A stretch of 9,615 nt of DNA from the NCBI GenBank assembly GCA_945906915.1, contig CAMDSI010000071.1, forward strand, positions 1 to 9,615, written 5' to 3'. A program made the translations under genes and the position numbers. Position 1 is the stretch's first letter. The number at the start of each line of letters is the position of its first letter. Shown here one piece after another: positions 6,880-9,615 of the stretch. Origin of the DNA: Spirosoma fluviale. GTDB taxonomy: Bacteria; Bacteroidota; Bacteroidia; Cytophagales; Spirosomataceae. The notes beneath the pieces are model-generated. The model was not told the origin of the DNA, ran no database searches, and worked only from the letters and a program-made list of their open reading frames with translations.

Positions 6880-7202
6880 GGCTTTAAAAGCTCGAAATAA
6901 CTTACCACGAATTTATCGCCTTTCAAGTTGCCTTGAACTTTGGCCTTACGCACTGCCATACAAAATCCTTTCTCCTCATGGGCGTCCCCGTGATCGTCTA
7001 GACCCGTGCCTTCGACCGCATAGGCCTTCCCTTCGTATTTAACCGCGAGGTAGCATTCCTTTCCAGGCATTTTAAAATTACACGAACCACAAGACGCTTC
7101 TAGTTCCAAAACTGGTTTAGAGGCATCGAGCTTCCCTGCCGGCTTAGTTTGTGCGGAAGCCGCAAAGGCTGCCAAAAAGAAGAATAAAAAGAGCTTTTTC
7201 AT
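6876..7202 (-). CDS. Small secreted four-cysteine protein (DUF6370-like)
   Basis: The 108-residue protein starts at the ATG 7202-7200, where a clear signal peptide begins (MKKLFLFFFLAAFAASA, cleavage probably after residue 17 before Gln18). A longer frame begins at 7262, but it would put 20 non-signal residues in front and overlap the upstream gene. The mature part has CGSC (38-41), Cys50, Cys81 and an acidic/His stretch LDDHGDAHEE (68-77). This set could bind a metal or form two disulfides. The pattern 'ASCGSCNFKM..KEC.LAV...GK.Y.V.G' fits my recollection of DUF6370, a family of unknown function. It is the last gene of the sulfatase operon, 10 bp after the membrane protein gene. Its TAG stop (6878-6876) overlaps the TAA of the convergent MFS gene. 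Periplasmic location is inferred; function is unknown. Confidence 0.82.
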   Translation of the reverse strand: MKKLFLFFFLAAFAASAQTKPAGKLDASKPVLELEASCGSCNFKMPGKECYLAVKYEGKAYAVEGTGLDDHGDAHEEKGFCMAVRKAKVQGNLKGDKFVVSYFELLKP

Positions 7203-7212
7203 AGAGGCAAAA

Positions 7213-8427
7213 TTAAAATAATAGAGGGAATACAAAGCTAACAATCGCTGCCCAAACGGCATAAAATGGAAGGTAGGACGTCAAACTTTTTTCTACCGCT
7301 TCGATACGTTCATTTCCTTTTAGAAATGACCATAGCTTCTGCGTTGTAATCATCATGTGCACCATGACGAGCGCATTGCTTCCTAGCACCGCTAGGCGAT
7401 TCGGTGTAATGCCATATTCCATCAGTCGAAAACCAATGGCAGATAAAGCGATGCCATTATCTATAATCGCTAAAACCGCTAGAGCAAATAAGAAATACTG
7501 GTGAACGCGGGACGCATTTTGCTTTGTTGCCTCGCCTAAAGAAAACAATATCAAGGCCATTACTCCAATGAGCACACCGTTAAATAGGAGTAAAAACTCG
7601 CGGTCATTATAGGGGTCTTTCCCAGAATAAATGATAGCCACTAGGAAAATGGCTAAGGTGATAGTGACTAATGGCGTAAATATGCGCGCAATCACTGGCG
7701 AAATTTTGCTGACTAAGCTGGCGTTTTGGCGCACTAAAAAGGTAGCAAAAAGAGGCACAGACGGAAGAATCGACAGGACTAAATAACGGAAATAAAAGTC
7801 CTCGATTTTTAGCTGAATTAAATTAAAAAGATTGATCGTCAACGCGGTAAATAAGCCTCCCGCTAATCCAATAACGGTAGTCATCACGACTAAATCTCCG
7901 TGGTAACGCAGAAAATCCATTCGTTTCCCAGGATCAGATTTAGCAAAAATATAGCCCACCACTAACCAAATTAAAATAGGGATATGAAGGCAAGTTAAAA
8001 GCAAGGTTGTGCTTTTTTCAGGTAATAGATTTATAAATAGAATAGACGCGGCTAAAATTGCCAAAGGTGCCAAAAGCTGACGAAGCGACATCCCTTGCTT
8101 GTAAGCAAAATATGCGCCTATCCCCGGCATCACGATAAAGGACATGTTGCGGGGAAAATAATAGTCATGCGAAATAGAAAAAATGTCCGGTAACTGCATG
8201 AGAAATCCGGCTAACAGCGCAAAAATACCTACTACGAGCCAGTCGCTCATCGAACCCCAGGAAGTAGTCGAAACAACTAATCGTTCACGCCAAATATGCG
8301 CCGAAACCTGAGTGGATATTTGAGGATAAACCGCTTCAAAAGCCCTAGCAAAAGCAGCAGGGTTCGAGCGGTAGAGTTGTTCTAATGCGGCGGGATTCGA
8401 GATATTGGTAATAATTAGGGCTTCCAT
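7213..8427 (-). CDS. Polytopic inner-membrane protein, DUF4153-like
   Basis: The 404-residue protein has a soluble N-terminal part of about 60 residues, rich in Ala and aromatic residues, followed by about ten or more hydrophobic segments (for example 63-80, 95-108, 117-134, 141-162, 177-203, 212-231, 248-267, 278-297, 309-330, 385-403). Conserved-looking polar points are 'RYHGDLVVMTTVIGLAGGLFTALT' (174-197), 'YFRYLV' (212-217) and 'GITPNRLAVLGSNALVMVHM' (339-358). The last, a 'G.T.NR' motif before a helix, resembles DUF4153 proteins, a family of unknown function; I am not certain of the family. The ATG at 8427 is 1 bp after the stop of the sulfatase gene, so the two are almost certainly translated from one message, and the DUF6370-like gene follows after 10 bp. 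No transport or enzyme motif can be seen. Confidence 0.75.
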   Translation of the reverse strand: MEALIITNISNPAALEQLYRSNPAAFARAFEAVYPQISTQVSAHIWRERLVVSTTSWGSMSDWLVVGIFALLAGFLMQLPDIFSISHDYYFPRNMSFIVMPGIGAYFAYKQGMSLRQLLAPLAILAASILFINLLPEKSTTLLLTCLHIPILIWLVVGYIFAKSDPGKRMDFLRYHGDLVVMTTVIGLAGGLFTALTINLFNLIQLKIEDFYFRYLVLSILPSVPLFATFLVRQNASLVSKISPVIARIFTPLVTITLAIFLVAIIYSGKDPYNDREFLLLFNGVLIGVMALILFSLGEATKQNASRVHQYFLFALAVLAIIDNGIALSAIGFRLMEYGITPNRLAVLGSNALVMVHMMITTQKLWSFLKGNERIEAVEKSLTSYLPFYAVWAAIVSFVFPLLF

Positions 8428-8428
8428 T

Positions 8429-9615
8429 TTACTTTCGCTTTGCCTTCATTTCTGCGGCTTTTTCCTTTGATAGTCCATACACTTTTCCATTTGCCGCATC
8501 AGTCAAAAAGCGGTCAATATAGCCTTCGCTAATTGCCGTATTGTCCTTGTATTTAACGCGAAGTGCCTCTAATTGTTTGTGTAATTCCTTGCGAATAGAA
8601 GCATAAGCAGGATCATTATACACATTTTTCAATTCCAGAGGATCTTTCACTCGGTCGATTAATTCCCATTCTCCCGCCTTAAAATAATAATGTATCAACT
8701 TGTACTTCTTCGTGACAATGGCATAATGGCGATTCACCATGTGTTCTGCCGGATATTCGTAATAGTGGTAATAAACCGCATCGCGCTTCCATGGCTTGCC
8801 TGTCACTAGAGGGATTAAACTTTGACCTTGCATATCAGCAGGTGCGGGAACACCCGCAGCGTCTAGAAAGGTTTGCGCAAAATCGAGGTTTTGAACCAAA
8901 GCGTCCGAACGCTGGCCTGCCCGAATGTGACCCGGCCAAGAAATCAGTAAGGGTGTTTTAAAGGACTCGTCATAGACAAAACGTTTATCGAACCAGCCAT
9001 GTTCCCCTAAGTAAAATCCTTGGTCGGATGTGTACACGATGATCGTGTTTCCCATCAATTTATTGGCTTCCAAATAATCCAATATGCGCCCCACATTTTC
9101 ATCCACGGCACGCAGCGTGCCTAAATAATCTTGCATATAGCGCTGAAATTTCCAGCGCATTTTATCTTGATCCGTCATACTCGGATAAACCTTCTTGAAT
9201 TCCGCATTGATCCGATTATAGACCCGGTCAAAGTTCGCTTTTTGACTCGGATTTAAGCGACCCATATCCGCCACAAAACGTTGCTTATCAAATTTCATTT
9301 CAGGGATTTTTAATGAATCCAATGTCTCTGGATAGATTTTATTATCCCCTGACCAACCCATACTAGTTAGGATATTCATCTCCGCCTCTTTCGCAGGCGA
9401 AGTTCGTCCAGCATAATCATCGAAAAGCGTCTTCGGTTCTGGATAGATTTTTTGAGTCATTTCGTCCAAATGCCGTTCTGCCATTAACCAAGGACGATGT
9501 GGCGCTTTATGTAAATACATGAGCATAAAGGGCTTGTCTGGGGAGCGCTCCTTTTTAAGCCAATCCAACGTCATATCGGTGATAATATCCGTCACATAAC
9601 CCGTGACCTTGATAT
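8429..9615 (-). CDS. Sulfatase, C-terminal part (S1 family, GlcNAc-6-sulfatase-like), cut by the window edge
   Basis: The frame stays open to the right edge: before the apparent GTG at 9595 it reads IKVTGY, the usual lead into 'VTDIITDMTLDWL' of sulfatases, so that GTG is an internal valine and the real start lies outside. About 395 residues are visible. Present are the substrate-site motif HKAPHRPW (9511-9488), the metal-site region TSDQGFYLGEHGWFDKR (9031-8981) with its Asp, His and Lys residues, and a C-terminal subdomain ending with a basic tail (KEKAAEMKAKRK). 'HKAPHRPW' and 'EHGWFDKRF' are typical of S1-family sulfatases close to N-acetylglucosamine-6-O- and heparan/mucin-type enzymes (S1_11-like, from memory). 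The catalytic Cys or Ser (CxPSR/SxPSR, converted to formylglycine) and the signal peptide are in the missing part. The likely job is removing sulfate from polysaccharides in the periplasm. It leads a tight operon with two unknown-function genes. Confidence 0.9.
   Translation of the reverse strand, partial: IKVTGYVTDIITDMTLDWLKKERSPDKPFMLMYLHKAPHRPWLMAERHLDEMTQKIYPEPKTLFDDYAGRTSPAKEAEMNILTSMGWSGDNKIYPETLDSLKIPEMKFDKQRFVADMGRLNPSQKANFDRVYNRINAEFKKVYPSMTDQDKMRWKFQRYMQDYLGTLRAVDENVGRILDYLEANKLMGNTIIVYTSDQGFYLGEHGWFDKRFVYDESFKTPLLISWPGHIRAGQRSDALVQNLDFAQTFLDAAGVPAPADMQGQSLIPLVTGKPWKRDAVYYHYYEYPAEHMVNRHYAIVTKKYKLIHYYFKAGEWELIDRVKDPLELKNVYNDPAYASIRKELHKQLEALRVKYKDNTAISEGYIDRFLTDAANGKVYGLSKEKAAEMKAKRK

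Noticed and set aside
6881..6891. Small hairpin GCTT-TAA-AAGC after the MFS stop
   Set aside because: A 4-bp stem with no T-run, within the coding end of the convergent gene; too weak to call a terminator.
7203..7262. Upstream ATG adding 20 residues to the small secreted protein
   Set aside because: It would place residues before a textbook signal peptide and overlap the end of the membrane-protein gene by 50 bp; the ATG at 7202 explains the gene better.
9593..9595. GTG that could be taken as the start of the sulfatase gene
   Set aside because: The frame continues in-frame to the edge with IKVTGY, which is the normal sulfatase sequence before this point, and the catalytic N-terminal half would be missing.
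1..9615. Search for a defence island, CRISPR array, insertion sequence or phage genes
   Set aside because: No direct-repeat array, transposase, integrase, nuclease or toxin-antitoxin-like protein was seen; the genes read as ordinary export, transport and carbohydrate-related functions.

Overview
The window looks like a chromosomal stretch from a Bacteroidota bacterium, most likely a freshwater-type member of the Cytophagales (Aquirufa or Spirosomaceae-like; genus is a guess). The reasons are moderate GC, A-rich sequence instead of Shine-Dalgarno sites before start codons, a perfect Bacteroidota-type -7 box (TACCTTTG) before one gene, and the protein content: a lipoprotein with an NTF2-like fold, a propeller/HEAT/cytochrome c/discoidin protein, a Tat-exported type-B carboxylesterase, a sulfatase, and DUF-type small periplasmic and membrane proteins. 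No rRNA, tRNA, CRISPR array, transposase or phage gene was seen.

Layout. 1-118 (+) is the C-terminal end of a Dabb-type alpha-beta barrel protein, followed by a small hairpin. 232-741 (+) is a lipoprotein with a SnoaL/NTF2-like domain, preceded by a perfect 14-bp inverted repeat whose right arm ends 2 bp before the start codon. A strong bidirectional terminator (748-790) separates it from the convergent operon on the minus strand. That operon runs from 5218 to 807: a 912-residue secreted protein (sugar-dehydrogenase-like propeller, HEAT region, cytochrome c, discoidin-like domain), then, after 29 bp, a 547-residue Tat-exported carboxylesterase. Both products should act outside the cytoplasm, and together they suggest oxidation and deacylation of carbohydrate or ester substrates, although no substrate can be read from sequence.

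5219-5685 has no intact annotated gene. It holds the presumed promoter region of the minus-strand operon, a folded or repeated stretch at 5292-5350, and an 84-codon open frame on the minus strand (5609-5355) that has no start codon and resembles the C-terminal half of a TetR-family regulator. It lies upstream of and divergent to a Bcr/CflA-type MFS exporter (5686-6879, +), so it is probably the remnant of that exporter's lost regulator.

From 6876 to the right edge is a compact minus-strand operon. Reading in its own direction it has a sulfatase (5' end outside the window), a polytopic membrane protein resembling DUF4153 (1-bp gap), and a small secreted four-cysteine protein resembling DUF6370 (10-bp gap). 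The last gene overlaps the convergent MFS gene by 4 bp at the stop codons, leaving no room for a terminator.

The window mostly contains recognisable families. I see no clear novel multi-gene system. The items most worth checking are the regulator remnant, the inverted repeat at 159-229, and the two export-oriented operons.
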